64,000 nt of DNA, taken from positions 186,001 to 250,000 of the forward strand of contig NZ_BBUZ01000032.1 of NCBI RefSeq assembly GCF_001417735.1, given 5' to 3'. Each line of letters starts with the position of its first letter. Position 1 is the stretch's first letter. Shown piece by piece: positions 28,323-36,155 of this stretch. The notes under the pieces were generated by a model. It made no database searches. It was not told the origin of the DNA and worked only from the letters and a program-made list of their open reading frames with translations. The position numbers and the translations under genes were made by a program. The DNA is from Streptomyces sp. NBRC 110028 (GTDB taxonomy: Bacteria > Actinomycetota > Actinomycetes > Streptomycetales > Streptomycetaceae).

Positions 28323-29666
28323 TTGGACACCGAACACACCGAGCAGACCACGCAGTTCCTCCTGCCCCGGTCGCGGACGGCGAACGAGCGGCTGCACGCC
28401 CTGATCCCCGGCGGCGCGCACACCTACGCCAAGGGCGACGACCAGTACCCCGAGGACCTGGCCCCGGTCATCAGCCACGGCCGCGGCGCCCACGTATGGG
28501 ACATCGACGGCAACCGCTACATCGAGTACGGCTCCGGCCTGCGGTCGGTCAGCCTCGGCCACGCCCACCCACGCGTGACCGAGGCGGTGCGGCGGGAGAT
28601 CGACCGCGGCAGCAACTTCGTCCGGCCGTCCATCGTGGAGGCCGAAGCCGCGGAACGCTTCCTGGCCACCGTGCCGACCGCGGAGATGGTGAAGTTCGCG
28701 AAGAACGGCTCCGACGCCACCACCGCCGCGGTGCGCCTCGCCCGCGCCGCCACCGGGCGCCCGCGGGTGGCCATCTGCGCCGACCATCCGTTCTTCTCCG
28801 TCGACGACTGGTTCATCGGCACCACGCCGATGTCCGCCGGCATTCCGGCGGCCACCAATGAGCTGACCGTGTCCTTCCCCTACGGGGACCTGGCCGCCAC
28901 GGAAGAACTGCTCACCCGGTACCAGAACGAGGTCGCCTGCCTGATCCTCGAACCCGCCACCCACACCGAGCCTTCCCCCGGGTACCTCGCCGGCCTGCGC
29001 GAGCTGGCCGACCGGCACGGCTGCGTACTGATCTTCGACGAGATGATCACCGGCTTCCGCTGGTCCGAGGCGGGCGCCCAGGGCCTGTACGGCGTCGTCC
29101 CCGACCTCTCCACCTTCGGCAAGGCGCTGGGCAACGGATTCGCCGTCTCCGCGCTGGCCGGGCGCCGCGAACTGATGGAACTGGGGGGTGTGCGTCACTC
29201 CGGCGACCGGGTGTTCCTGCTGTCCACCACGCACGGTGCGGAAACGCACTCACTGGCCGCCGCGATGACCGTGCAGACCACCTACGCCGAAGAGGGCGTC
29301 ACCGCGCGACTGCACACCCTCGGCGAGAAGCTGGCCGCCGGTGTCCGCGCCGCCGCGGCCGCCACGGGCGTCGGCGAGCACATCGTCGTCCGGGGCCGGG
29401 CCAGCAACCTGGTCTTCGCCACCCTCGACGAGAACGGGCGGCCGTCGCAGCGATACCGCACCCTGTTCCTGCGCCGGCTCCTCGCGGGCGGGGTGCTCGC
29501 CCCGTCGTTCGTGGTGAGCAGCGCGCTCAGCGACGCCGACATCGATCACACCGTCGACGTGGTGGCCCAGGCCTGCGCGGTGTACCGGAAGGCCCTCGAT
29601 GCCGCCGATCCCACTCCCTGGCTGGGCGGACGACCGGTGCGGCCTGTATTCCGCCGCTTGGCGTGA
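28323..29666 (+). CDS. PLP-dependent aminotransferase/aminomutase (GSAM-like, class III)
   Basis: 447-aa fold-type I PLP enzyme of the glutamate-1-semialdehyde aminomutase-like group. Features are IPGGAHTYAKGD near the N-terminus, KNGSDATTAAVRLAR for cofactor phosphate binding, LIFDEMITGFRWSEAGA for the cofactor-binding Asp, and the Schiff-base lysine in STFGKALGNGFAVSAL near residue 265. Context at the end of a sugar operon argues against a tetrapyrrole role. It likely installs or moves an amino group on the cassette sugar. TTG 28323 is the only start near the ribosome-like GAAGGCGG. It is the last gene of the operon. Confidence 0.82.
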   Translation: MDTEHTEQTTQFLLPRSRTANERLHALIPGGAHTYAKGDDQYPEDLAPVISHGRGAHVWDIDGNRYIEYGSGLRSVSLGHAHPRVTEAVRREIDRGSNFVRPSIVEAEAAERFLATVPTAEMVKFAKNGSDATTAAVRLARAATGRPRVAICADHPFFSVDDWFIGTTPMSAGIPAATNELTVSFPYGDLAATEELLTRYQNEVACLILEPATHTEPSPGYLAGLRELADRHGCVLIFDEMITGFRWSEAGAQGLYGVVPDLSTFGKALGNGFAVSALAGRRELMELGGVRHSGDRVFLLSTTHGAETHSLAAAMTVQTTYAEEGVTARLHTLGEKLAAGVRAAAAATGVGEHIVVRGRASNLVFATLDENGRPSQRYRTLFLRRLLAGGVLAPSFVVSSALSDADIDHTVDVVAQACAVYRKALDAADPTPWLGGRPVRPVFRRLA

Positions 29667-29668
29667 CG

Positions 29669-30331
29669 TCAGCGCCGCTCGCGACGGCGGGCGTCGGCCA
29701 TCCGGTCGACCAGCCACGCGGTCGCCGGAACCACCGCCAGCGCGGTGCACCAGCCGCCGAGGACGTCGGTCGGATAGTGCGCGCCCAAGGCGACCTGCGC
29801 CCACCCCATCGCGGCGCCGGCCACGAGCGCCGCGGCGAGCACGAGTGCCGTTCCGGCCGCCCTGCCGAGGCCGAGCCGGCCGGTGGCGAGCAGCGCCGCG
29901 ATGAGGGCGAGCGCGGTGAGGAAGGCGGTGTGCCCGCTCGGATAGGACAGGTTGCCGTCGCCGTGGATGGTGCGTCCCACCAGATGCTTGAGCAGCGTCG
30001 CCGCCCCCACCGTCGCGGCGGCGCCGGCAACGACGAGCACCGCCGCACGAGGACGCCGAAGCAGCAGGCAGCCCGCCACGACGGCCACGATCAGCGTCGC
30101 CGCTCCGGCGGGTTCCCCCAAGAAGTCCAGGGCCAGAGCAACCCGCCTCCACGGCGGCCGCACACTGTCCGCCGTCGGCTCGACGATCCACCCGTCCACC
30201 CTGCCGGGCTCGCCGTGGCCGGCGTACCGGACCCCGAGCACGCCGACCACCAGCGCGGCCAGGACCGCGATCGAACCGAGCCACGCGCGCAGCGACCAGG
30301 GCACCACCGCGGGCGCCGACCGGCCGGTCAC
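29669..30331 (-). CDS. PAP2-family membrane phosphatase
   Basis: 220-aa membrane phosphatase of the PAP2/BcrC type with about six hydrophobic segments. Catalytic signature parts are KHLVGRTIHGD, the central PSGH in LSYPSGHTAFLTAL, and the last motif GAHYPTDVLGG (His/Asp). Members dephosphorylate lipid pyrophosphates such as undecaprenyl pyrophosphate on the outer membrane face. That would recycle the carrier consumed by the convergent polysaccharide operon. The stop codons of the two convergent units are only two bases apart, leaving no room for a separate terminator. The functional link is inference. Confidence 0.82.
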   Translation of the reverse strand: MTGRSAPAVVPWSLRAWLGSIAVLAALVVGVLGVRYAGHGEPGRVDGWIVEPTADSVRPPWRRVALALDFLGEPAGAATLIVAVVAGCLLLRRPRAAVLVVAGAAATVGAATLLKHLVGRTIHGDGNLSYPSGHTAFLTALALIAALLATGRLGLGRAAGTALVLAAALVAGAAMGWAQVALGAHYPTDVLGGWCTALAVVPATAWLVDRMADARRRERR

Positions 30332-30360
30332 ACGCCCACCGCGCCCGGCCGACCGGCGGT

Positions 30361-30510
30361 AGTGACCTCTCCGAACGCCCCCTGCCGCCCGCCGACACGG
30401 CCGGGATCGTCAGCCTGTACGGGCTGCGGGACCGGACCGCGCAAGACGACGAACCGGTCAAGCACAAACGGTGTTGGGCCGACTTCCAGGTGCGTTCCGG
30501 CCAGCCGATC
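30361..30510 (+). pseudogene. Transposase remnant (IS701-like)
   Basis: Frame 1 reads LPPADTAGIVSLYGLRDR, then DEPVKHKRCWADFQVRSGQP. This closely matches the C-terminal part I know from Streptomyces IS701-type transposases (YGLRDWVEQ-YKQVKH-WADFQVRSDxAIxRH). The match breaks off after about 50 residues and the remaining transposase is absent, so it is a decayed insertion sequence. The frame stays open to about 30690 without recognisable similarity. Confidence 0.6.
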
Positions 30511-30774
30511 CAACGCGAGCCCCCCGTCGTGTCCGACCACCCCGCAGCGACCATAACCACCCCGCGCCACCCGCTCCCGGCCCGCACGACTCCGCGGGAA
30601 CCGTCAGCCGGTGGAGCCCGAACTCGCCGCCCTGGCCATCGTCCTGGCCGAGAGCATCAGATCGGCCTCTCCTACTCATCCTACCGGTAGTTGGTCAATT
30701 CCGGCGGTAGAGATCAATGCCGTGGCGGCCGGCGCCGCTGTCGCTGCCGGCGACGCAGGGCAACCACGCGGTTT

Positions 30775-31284
30775 TCAACGGTCTTCGTCCTCATGGTCAT
30801 CGTCTTCCTCGTCGTCTTCGTCTTCACGGTCGCCTTCGCGCTCGTCTCCGCCATCGCCCTGGGACGGGCCGGCTGGGCTGTTGGTGAGCGGCGGTTGTGC
30901 GGCGGTGGAGTCGGCCGAGGGGTTTTCCTCGGGGGCGGATGAGGGGGCGAGCTCGTCCTCCTGGCCCGGAGGGGCGGTGATCGAGACTTTTCCTCCTGAG
31001 GGCCACCTGTCGCCGGAGGAGGAGGAAGCTGAGTCGATGATCGTCGACATGGCCAGGAGACACCCGGTAAGGACGAGAGCAGCAGCTGCCGCGGTGAGAA
31101 CCGTGGTCTTGCGGCTCCCCAAGCGGTCCCGGACGCTCGCGTCGTCGTCGCTCTCTTCGTCGGGCCTGATCCGCGTCTCGGCGAAGTCGCTGGTCCGCCA
31201 CACGCGTGTGACGGCTCGCTCATCGTCCACGTGGTGTTCCGCCAGCGGTGACGACGGATCTCGGGCTCCGGAATCGGGTGGCAC
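30775..31284 (-). CDS. Hypothetical single-pass membrane protein with acidic tail
   Basis: 169-aa protein of unknown function. A charged N-terminal segment of about 60 residues is followed by one membrane segment (TVLTAAAAALVLTGCLLAMS). A Ser/Pro-rich extracytoplasmic stretch and a C-terminus made almost wholly of Asp, Glu and Arg follow. Codon use fits the organism. The GTG at 31284 is preceded by AGGAGGAG at the right distance, so this looks like a real gene. It stands alone between two transposase remnants. The acidic tail could bind cations or a basic partner; that is speculation. Confidence 0.65.
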   Translation of the reverse strand: MPPDSGARDPSSPLAEHHVDDERAVTRVWRTSDFAETRIRPDEESDDDASVRDRLGSRKTTVLTAAAAALVLTGCLLAMSTIIDSASSSSGDRWPSGGKVSITAPPGQEDELAPSSAPEENPSADSTAAQPPLTNSPAGPSQGDGGDEREGDREDEDDEEDDDHEDEDR

Positions 31285-31562
31285 ATCTCCTCCTGGTAGC
31301 CGATGTCACGACGCCGGGTGCTTCGGCCTTGCGGCGGCGGATGGGGGCGGGGCCGCAGACCACCCTAGGAGCCACTGGTTCAGGGCAAGGACAGCGTTGC
31401 CACAGCGTTCAGTTAAGGAAGGACTAATTTTCGGCGGCTACGGCTGGACTGACGCGCCTGTTCGTAGCTGCGCACCGCTGGTCGCGCGGTGCGCGGCAAC
31501 CCGGTTCCTGAACGTGCAGCCGTGGAACCCCATGGCGCCACCACCACGGCCGACTCTTGAGG

Positions 31563-31676
31563 GGTGACTTTCTCGGCGTACGTCCACCGATGCCAAAAGG
31601 CACGGCCGCCCTCATCCAGCGTCTGGCGCGAGAGAACCCGACCTGGGGATACGTCAGGATCCGAGGTGAGATGAAC
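31563..31676 (+). pseudogene. Integrase-core transposase remnant (IS3/IS481-like)
   Basis: The frame reads RPPMPKGTAALIQRLARENP, then TWGYVRIRGEM. This is the segment ahead of the DDE core in Streptomyces IS3/IS481-like transposases (typically LxRLARENPxWGYRRIxGEL). It stops after about 38 residues and runs directly into the 3' end of the formylglycine-generating enzyme gene. No inverted repeats were recognised. Confidence 0.6.
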
Positions 31677-31690
31677 GTGACACCGCGCCA

Positions 31691-32581
31691 TCACCCTGCG
31701 GAGACTGTCCGGAAGCCGGCGTTGCCCATGGATGAGTCAGGAGTGTTGGAGGAGCGGGCAGCAACGCGGTAGCGGTTGCAGTACGAGTCGTGGCACACAT
31801 ACGAACCACCGCGCAGTACGCGGGCGTTGCCCACCTCCGGCCCGCGCGGGTTGTCAGATGCCGACGCGCGATAGTATCCAGCACCGAACCAGTTGGCGCA
31901 CCACTCCCACACGTTGCCGACCATCTGCCACAGTCCGTACCCGTGCGGCCGATAGGAGCGTACGGGTGCCGTCGTGAGCCAGCCGTCGTCCAGGGTGTTG
32001 TGGACGGGGAACTCACCCTGCCAGATGTTGCACTCCCATTCGTCACCAAGCTCATCGCCCCACGGGTAGCGGGCTCCCGTGAGACCGCCACGGGCCGTGT
32101 GTTCCCATTCGGCCTCAGTGGGCAGCCGCCTTCCGGCCCACGCGCAGTAGGCCAGTGCGTCGTGCCACGAGATGTGTACGACCGGGTGGTCACCGAGCCC
32201 GTCCAGGCGGGAACGCCGGCCGCCAGGGTGTGCCCAGTCGGCGCCACGCACCCCAAGCCACCAAGGCGCCTCGCCGGACCGGCCGGGCACGTCGCCGGGT
32301 TCGGCGCGTACGGCCAGGTGAAAGACGGCCGAGAAGCCGTATCGTTCGGCCTCGGTACGGTATCCGGTGTCGGCTACGAACGCGGCGAAGTCGTCGTTGG
32401 TGACACACGTCGCGTCTATCGTGAACTCCGGTACCCACACGGTATGCACCGGCCGCTCGCCGTCCTCGGGCCTGCCGTCGCCATGGTGGTCGCCCATCGC
32501 GAACACGCCGCCGGGGATGAGTACCTGTTCAACACCGTGCCGTGACTCAGCCGCTCCTCGCTCCACCGCCTGCCACTCCAT
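31691..32581 (-). CDS. Formylglycine-generating enzyme (SUMF1/FGE family)
   Basis: Copper-dependent oxidase that converts a cysteine in CxPxR motifs of sulfatases to formylglycine. The 296-aa protein starts at ATG 32581; a longer frame from 32791 adds a low-complexity extension. Family blocks are LIPGGVFAMGDHHGDG, PVVHISWHDALAYCAWAGRRLPTEAEWE (split over the fold), YPWGDE, VGNVWEWCANWF and the C-terminal GGSYVCHDSYCNRYRVAARS. The last carries the two active-site cysteines spaced as in S. coelicolor FGE. No sulfatase or other CxPxR client is recognised in the window, so it would act on a substrate encoded elsewhere. Confidence 0.88.
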   Translation of the reverse strand: MEWQAVERGAAESRHGVEQVLIPGGVFAMGDHHGDGRPEDGERPVHTVWVPEFTIDATCVTNDDFAAFVADTGYRTEAERYGFSAVFHLAVRAEPGDVPGRSGEAPWWLGVRGADWAHPGGRRSRLDGLGDHPVVHISWHDALAYCAWAGRRLPTEAEWEHTARGGLTGARYPWGDELGDEWECNIWQGEFPVHNTLDDGWLTTAPVRSYRPHGYGLWQMVGNVWEWCANWFGAGYYRASASDNPRGPEVGNARVLRGGSYVCHDSYCNRYRVAARSSNTPDSSMGNAGFRTVSAG

Positions 32582-32961
32582 TGCCGGCGCCGTGTTCTCC
32601 GGCACGCTCGACGACGTGCCCGCGGCGCCCGGGGGCCGGAGCCGGAGCGGTTCCGGCCCCCGGGCGGGGGTGCAGCACGGCCTGAGACCGTCGCTCACCG
32701 TTCGGCCCGCCACGAACCCGCGCCCGTCCACGTGCCATCCGTCGGACGGTAGGTGCCGACGCTTCCCAGGCCCCGGTGCGCACGGCGGCATACCCGGCGC
32801 CTGGCCCCCGGAGCCGGCGCTCCCACCCTCCGGCGGCCGACGGCGGGCTCCGTCGCCGAAGGCCGAGCCGGCAACGGACCGGCCTGCTACAAGAGGTGGC
32901 CGAGCAGCCCTTGTGATGCCCTGGACGAGTGGCCGGCCTGCGGCGCTTCGTCGTCATCGGA
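32582..32961. other. Intergenic region between FGE and dhaL
   Basis: About 380 bp that should hold the FGE promoter and the end of the dhaKL operon. Open frames here, including the in-frame upstream extension of FGE, have low-complexity Pro/Arg/Gly content and no family similarity. No clear hairpin terminator was identified. Confidence 0.45.
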
Positions 32962-33627
32962 TCAGCGCGGGGACTCCCGGCCGGCGGCCTGGCCGTGCGG
33001 TCCGGGTATGAGGGGCAACTGCTCCGCCAGGTCGCCCGGCGCCCGGCCCTGTGCCCGCGCCAGGGACCAGAACAGCAGGGCCACGCCCATGGCCCCTGGG
33101 TCGGGCGCGCCGAGGGCGCGTTGCCCGACGTAGGAGGCGCGTCCCCGGCGGGCGCGCAGGGACGCGGTGGCCCGCGCACCCGCCAGGGCGGCCGCGGCGA
33201 CGTCCCGCACGTCCAGGCCCGCCTCCAGGGCGTCCCGGGCGGGGACCAGGGCGTCCACCATGGTCCGGTCCCCGGGTTCCGCCTCTCCGACCCGCTGGAT
33301 CGCGGCCAGGCCCTCACGGACACCGGAACGCCAGGCCGCGCGGTCGTCGTCATGGGTGGCGAAGGCTCGGGCCAGTTCCTGGAACAGCAGACCCATGAGC
33401 GGGCCACTGGTTCCGCCGACGTCGTCCAGGAAGACCGCGGCGGCGACCGCGAAGGGCGGGTCAGCGGGGCGGGCCTCCAGCGCCGTGGAAATCCGGTCGA
33501 GTCCTTCGCGCAGGTTGTCGCCGAAGTCGCCGTCGCCGGAGAGCTGGTCGAGGGCGGTGAGCACCTCGTACGCGGTATGAGTTGCCTCGGTGTAGGTGCG
33601 CAGGACGAGCCGTGGGTCGGTGGTCAT
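32962..33627 (-). CDS. dhaL: Dihydroxyacetone kinase subunit DhaL-like
   Basis: 221-aa nucleotide-binding subunit of a split Dha-type kinase. It shows the DhaL hallmarks: LSGDGDFGDNL near residue 30 (Mg/ATP-binding aspartates), GGTSGPLMGLLF near 70, and GRASYVGQRALGAPDPGAM near 163-181. It partners with DhaK, whose stop overlaps this GTG/ATG start by 4 nt. No PTS component (DhaM/EI) is present, so direct ATP use is likely. Substrate in this operon may be a C3 or C4 ketose released by the divergent aldolase. Confidence 0.85.
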   Translation of the reverse strand: MTTDPRLVLRTYTEATHTAYEVLTALDQLSGDGDFGDNLREGLDRISTALEARPADPPFAVAAAVFLDDVGGTSGPLMGLLFQELARAFATHDDDRAAWRSGVREGLAAIQRVGEAEPGDRTMVDALVPARDALEAGLDVRDVAAAALAGARATASLRARRGRASYVGQRALGAPDPGAMGVALLFWSLARAQGRAPGDLAEQLPLIPGPHGQAAGRESPR

Positions 33628-34631
33628 CGTGTGGACTCCTGCGCGGGGAAGGCGGGGGTGAGGGCCGGGGCGCGCCAGAAGGCGGTCCAGTCGTGACGCA
33701 GCTCGGTGATGGTGAGTGAGAAGCCGCTCATGTCCAGTGCGGGCACGACCGTGCCGACCAGCCTGTCGACCACCTCCAGCCCCCGTTCGTCGAGCAGTTG
33801 GGACACCCGGGCGTGCACCGCGTACAGTTCGAGCAGCGTGGTCGCGCCGAGTCCGTTGACCAGGAGGACCACGGAACGGCCGGACGCCGGAAGCGCGTCG
33901 AGTAGTTGTCGGGTCATGCGGTCCACGAGCCGCTCGAAACCGGGGTGCTCCAGCGTCGCGGGAGCGCGTTCGCCGTGGATGCCGACGCCGTATTCGAGTG
34001 TCCGGTCGGGGAGTTCGAAGGCCTCGCCGCCGCGGGAGGGGGACGTCTGGGCTCGTGCGGCCACCGCGATGCTGCGTGAGGCCGCAGCGAACTCGACGCC
34101 GAGCAAGGCGAGTTCGTCGAGTCCGAGCCCCGAGTCGGCGGCGCCGCCGAGGAGTTTCTCCACGATGACCGTGGCACCCGTGCCGCGGCGGCCCGTCGCC
34201 GTCTCGGCGCTTTCGGTCGCGAGGTCGTCGTCGACGAGTACGCGGCGCACCGGAATGCCGTCGGCGCGCAGACGTTCTGCCGCTATGCCGAAGTTGATGC
34301 GGTCACCGGTGTAGTTCTTCACGACATGCAGGACACCGTCGGGGCCGGCGACGGCTCTTGACGCCTCGTAGACCTGCCGGTTGTGCGGGGAGGAGAAGAC
34401 GCGGCCCGGGACGGCGGCGTCCAGCATGCCGAAACCGACGAATCCGGTGTGCAGCGGCTCGTGCCCCGAGCCACCGCCGGAGACGATCCCGACGCGTCGG
34501 CCGGTGTGCCGTCGGCGGGCTGTGACGTACAGCGGGTCCTCATTGAGGTTCAGCAGCCGCGGGTGGGCCAGGGCCAGGCCGTGAAGGGCCTGTTCCACGG
34601 GGCTTTCGGCGGGCAGGAACAGACGGTTCAC
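33624..34631 (-). CDS. dhaK: Dihydroxyacetone kinase subunit DhaK-like
   Basis: 335-aa substrate-binding subunit that holds a short ketose through a covalent hemiaminal with histidine. Visible features are GRRVGIVSGGGSGHEPLHTGF near residue 45, LHVVKNYTGDRINFGIAAE near 105, the LGGAADSGLGLDEL loop, and the catalytic His in YGVGIHGERA near 220. Start GTG 34631 overlaps the transporter stop (GTGA). A much longer in-frame extension to 36098 is a frame shadow of the transporter gene. Mycobacterial DhaK homologues can act on erythrulose, so the substrate is open. Confidence 0.87.
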   Translation of the reverse strand: MNRLFLPAESPVEQALHGLALAHPRLLNLNEDPLYVTARRRHTGRRVGIVSGGGSGHEPLHTGFVGFGMLDAAVPGRVFSSPHNRQVYEASRAVAGPDGVLHVVKNYTGDRINFGIAAERLRADGIPVRRVLVDDDLATESAETATGRRGTGATVIVEKLLGGAADSGLGLDELALLGVEFAAASRSIAVAARAQTSPSRGGEAFELPDRTLEYGVGIHGERAPATLEHPGFERLVDRMTRQLLDALPASGRSVVLLVNGLGATTLLELYAVHARVSQLLDERGLEVVDRLVGTVVPALDMSGFSLTITELRHDWTAFWRAPALTPAFPAQESTR

Positions 34632-35980
34632 GAGACCTTGGTCCCTTCGGGGAGATGCGGGGCGCTCGTGGGACGGGTGAGGTGGTCGGGGGCTTCGCCC
34701 GCACCCAGGCGGGTCGCGGCCACACCGGAGACGACGGCCACGCCGACGCAGTAGATGATCAGCCATGCCCAATGGCCGCCTCCGGCGGACAGCAGGGCCG
34801 TGCCGATGAGCGGGGACAGTCCACCGCCGAGCGTGGCCCCGAACTGCTGGGTGACCGACAGCCCGGTGTAGCGGATGTTGACCGGGTAGAGGTTGCAGAA
34901 CAGGGCGCCCTGCGCGCCGTACATCGCGCCGTGCCCGACGCCGAGCCCGAGCGTCATCCCGAGGACATACCCCCAGAAGTGGCCAGTCTCCATCAGTAGG
35001 AAGAACGGTACGGCGAGGACGGCCTGGAAGGCGGCCCCGGCGACATAGACCTTGCGCCGTCCGATGCGGTCGGACAGGGCGCCGAACAAGGGGAGGGTGC
35101 AGCACTCGACGGCGCAGGCGATCAGCACGGCGAGCAGTACCGGGCCCTTGGCCAGGTCGAGTTCGGTGGTGACGTAGGTGATGGCCACCACGTAGTAGAT
35201 GTTGAACAGACCGCTCTCGGCGATTTTGGCGAGAATGGAGAGGACGACGGTTCCGGGTCGCCGGGTCACGACCTCCCGCACGGGCAGGCTGTGCACCTCG
35301 CGGTTCTCGCGCATCTTGACGAACTCGGGGCTCTCGGTGATGTGCAGCCGGATCCAGATGCCGACCCCGACCAGGAGAAGACTGGCGAGGAAGGGCAGGC
35401 GCCAGGCCCAGGACTCGTAGGAACCCGAGGGCAGCGTGGCGTCCAGAGCGGTGACCAGACCCACCGGGATCAGAACACCGGCGGGCGTGCCGATGTGTAC
35501 GAGTGAGGTGAAGAAGCCCTGACGGGAAGGAGGGCTGTACTCCAGAGCCATGAGTACGCCGCCGCCGTACTCGCCGCCCATGCCCAGGCCCTGGATCAGC
35601 CGGATCAGGACGAGCAGGAGCGGCGCGGCGATGCCGATGCTGCCGTACGAGGGGAGCAGGCCGATCGCGAACGTCCCGAGGCCCATCATGAGCATCGTGA
35701 TGACCAGGATGTTCTTTCGGCCGAGGCGGTCTCCGAAGTGGCCGAAGAGGATGCCACCGAGCGGGCGGGCCGCGTAGCCGACGAAGTACGTGGCGAAGGC
35801 GGCCAGGGTGCCGACCAGAGGGGAGGCGTCGGGGAAGAAGATCTTGTCGAAGACCAGCGCCGCGGTGGTGGCATAGAGGGTGAAGTCGTAGTACTCGACG
35901 GTGGTGCCCAGTGCGCTGGCGGTGACGACTTTGCGCAGGGAGGACGCCCGGGAATCGGGGGTCGCGGCCGGTGAGGGCAT
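34628..35980 (-). CDS. MFS transporter, metabolite:H+ symporter (MHS) family
   Basis: 450-aa major facilitator with 12 predicted membrane segments. The MHS-type start is TTVEYYDFTLYATTAALVFDKIFFP. The loop 2-3 motif is GHFGDRLGRKNILV, followed by IRLIQGLGMGGEYGGGVLMALEY and the central FGALSDRIGRRKVYV. Such transporters import carboxylates and related small metabolites with protons. The ATG at 35980 (GGAG upstream) is favoured over the ORF start at 36034. It heads the operon with dhaK and dhaL, divergent from the aldolase gene, so it probably imports the substrate of this pathway. Confidence 0.83.
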   Translation of the reverse strand: MPSPAATPDSRASSLRKVVTASALGTTVEYYDFTLYATTAALVFDKIFFPDASPLVGTLAAFATYFVGYAARPLGGILFGHFGDRLGRKNILVITMLMMGLGTFAIGLLPSYGSIGIAAPLLLVLIRLIQGLGMGGEYGGGVLMALEYSPPSRQGFFTSLVHIGTPAGVLIPVGLVTALDATLPSGSYESWAWRLPFLASLLLVGVGIWIRLHITESPEFVKMRENREVHSLPVREVVTRRPGTVVLSILAKIAESGLFNIYYVVAITYVTTELDLAKGPVLLAVLIACAVECCTLPLFGALSDRIGRRKVYVAGAAFQAVLAVPFFLLMETGHFWGYVLGMTLGLGVGHGAMYGAQGALFCNLYPVNIRYTGLSVTQQFGATLGGGLSPLIGTALLSAGGGHWAWLIIYCVGVAVVSGVAATRLGAGEAPDHLTRPTSAPHLPEGTKVS

Positions 35981-36097
35981 GCTCGCTCCATTGCGATGGC
36001 GGCTCGGATGACGCGGTCGGCGCCCTTGCCTCATGGTGGGCGGGCGGGACCGTGCCCGGAAAGCGGCGGTTCTCCTGGAGGGGTCCGCGTGCTAACA

Positions 36098-36111
36098 TCT
36101 GATGTATCAGA
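36098..36111. promoter_or_regulatory. Candidate operator in the divergent transporter/aldolase promoter
   Basis: TCTGATGTATCAGA is a perfect inverted repeat with 6-bp arms and a 2-bp spacer. It overlaps a second dyad, ATGT-ATCAG-ACAT. It lies in the A/T-rich part of the interval between the divergent genes. A GntR/FCD-family regulator is encoded just downstream (37116-37814) and is the obvious candidate ligand-responsive repressor. Confidence 0.6.
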
Positions 36112-36155
36112 CATTACATCCGCGCTGTTCTTGCGGCAATACCCGGGAGATGCAC

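Noticed and set aside
28323..29666. Tetrapyrrole gene hemL
   Set aside because: The sequence belongs to the same superfamily but the polysaccharide context and divergent active-site surroundings argue for a sugar aminotransferase.
33624..36098. 824-codon frame fusing transporter region and DhaK
   Set aside because: Upstream of GTG 34631 it is an alternative frame of the MHS transporter; only the DhaK part has family similarity.
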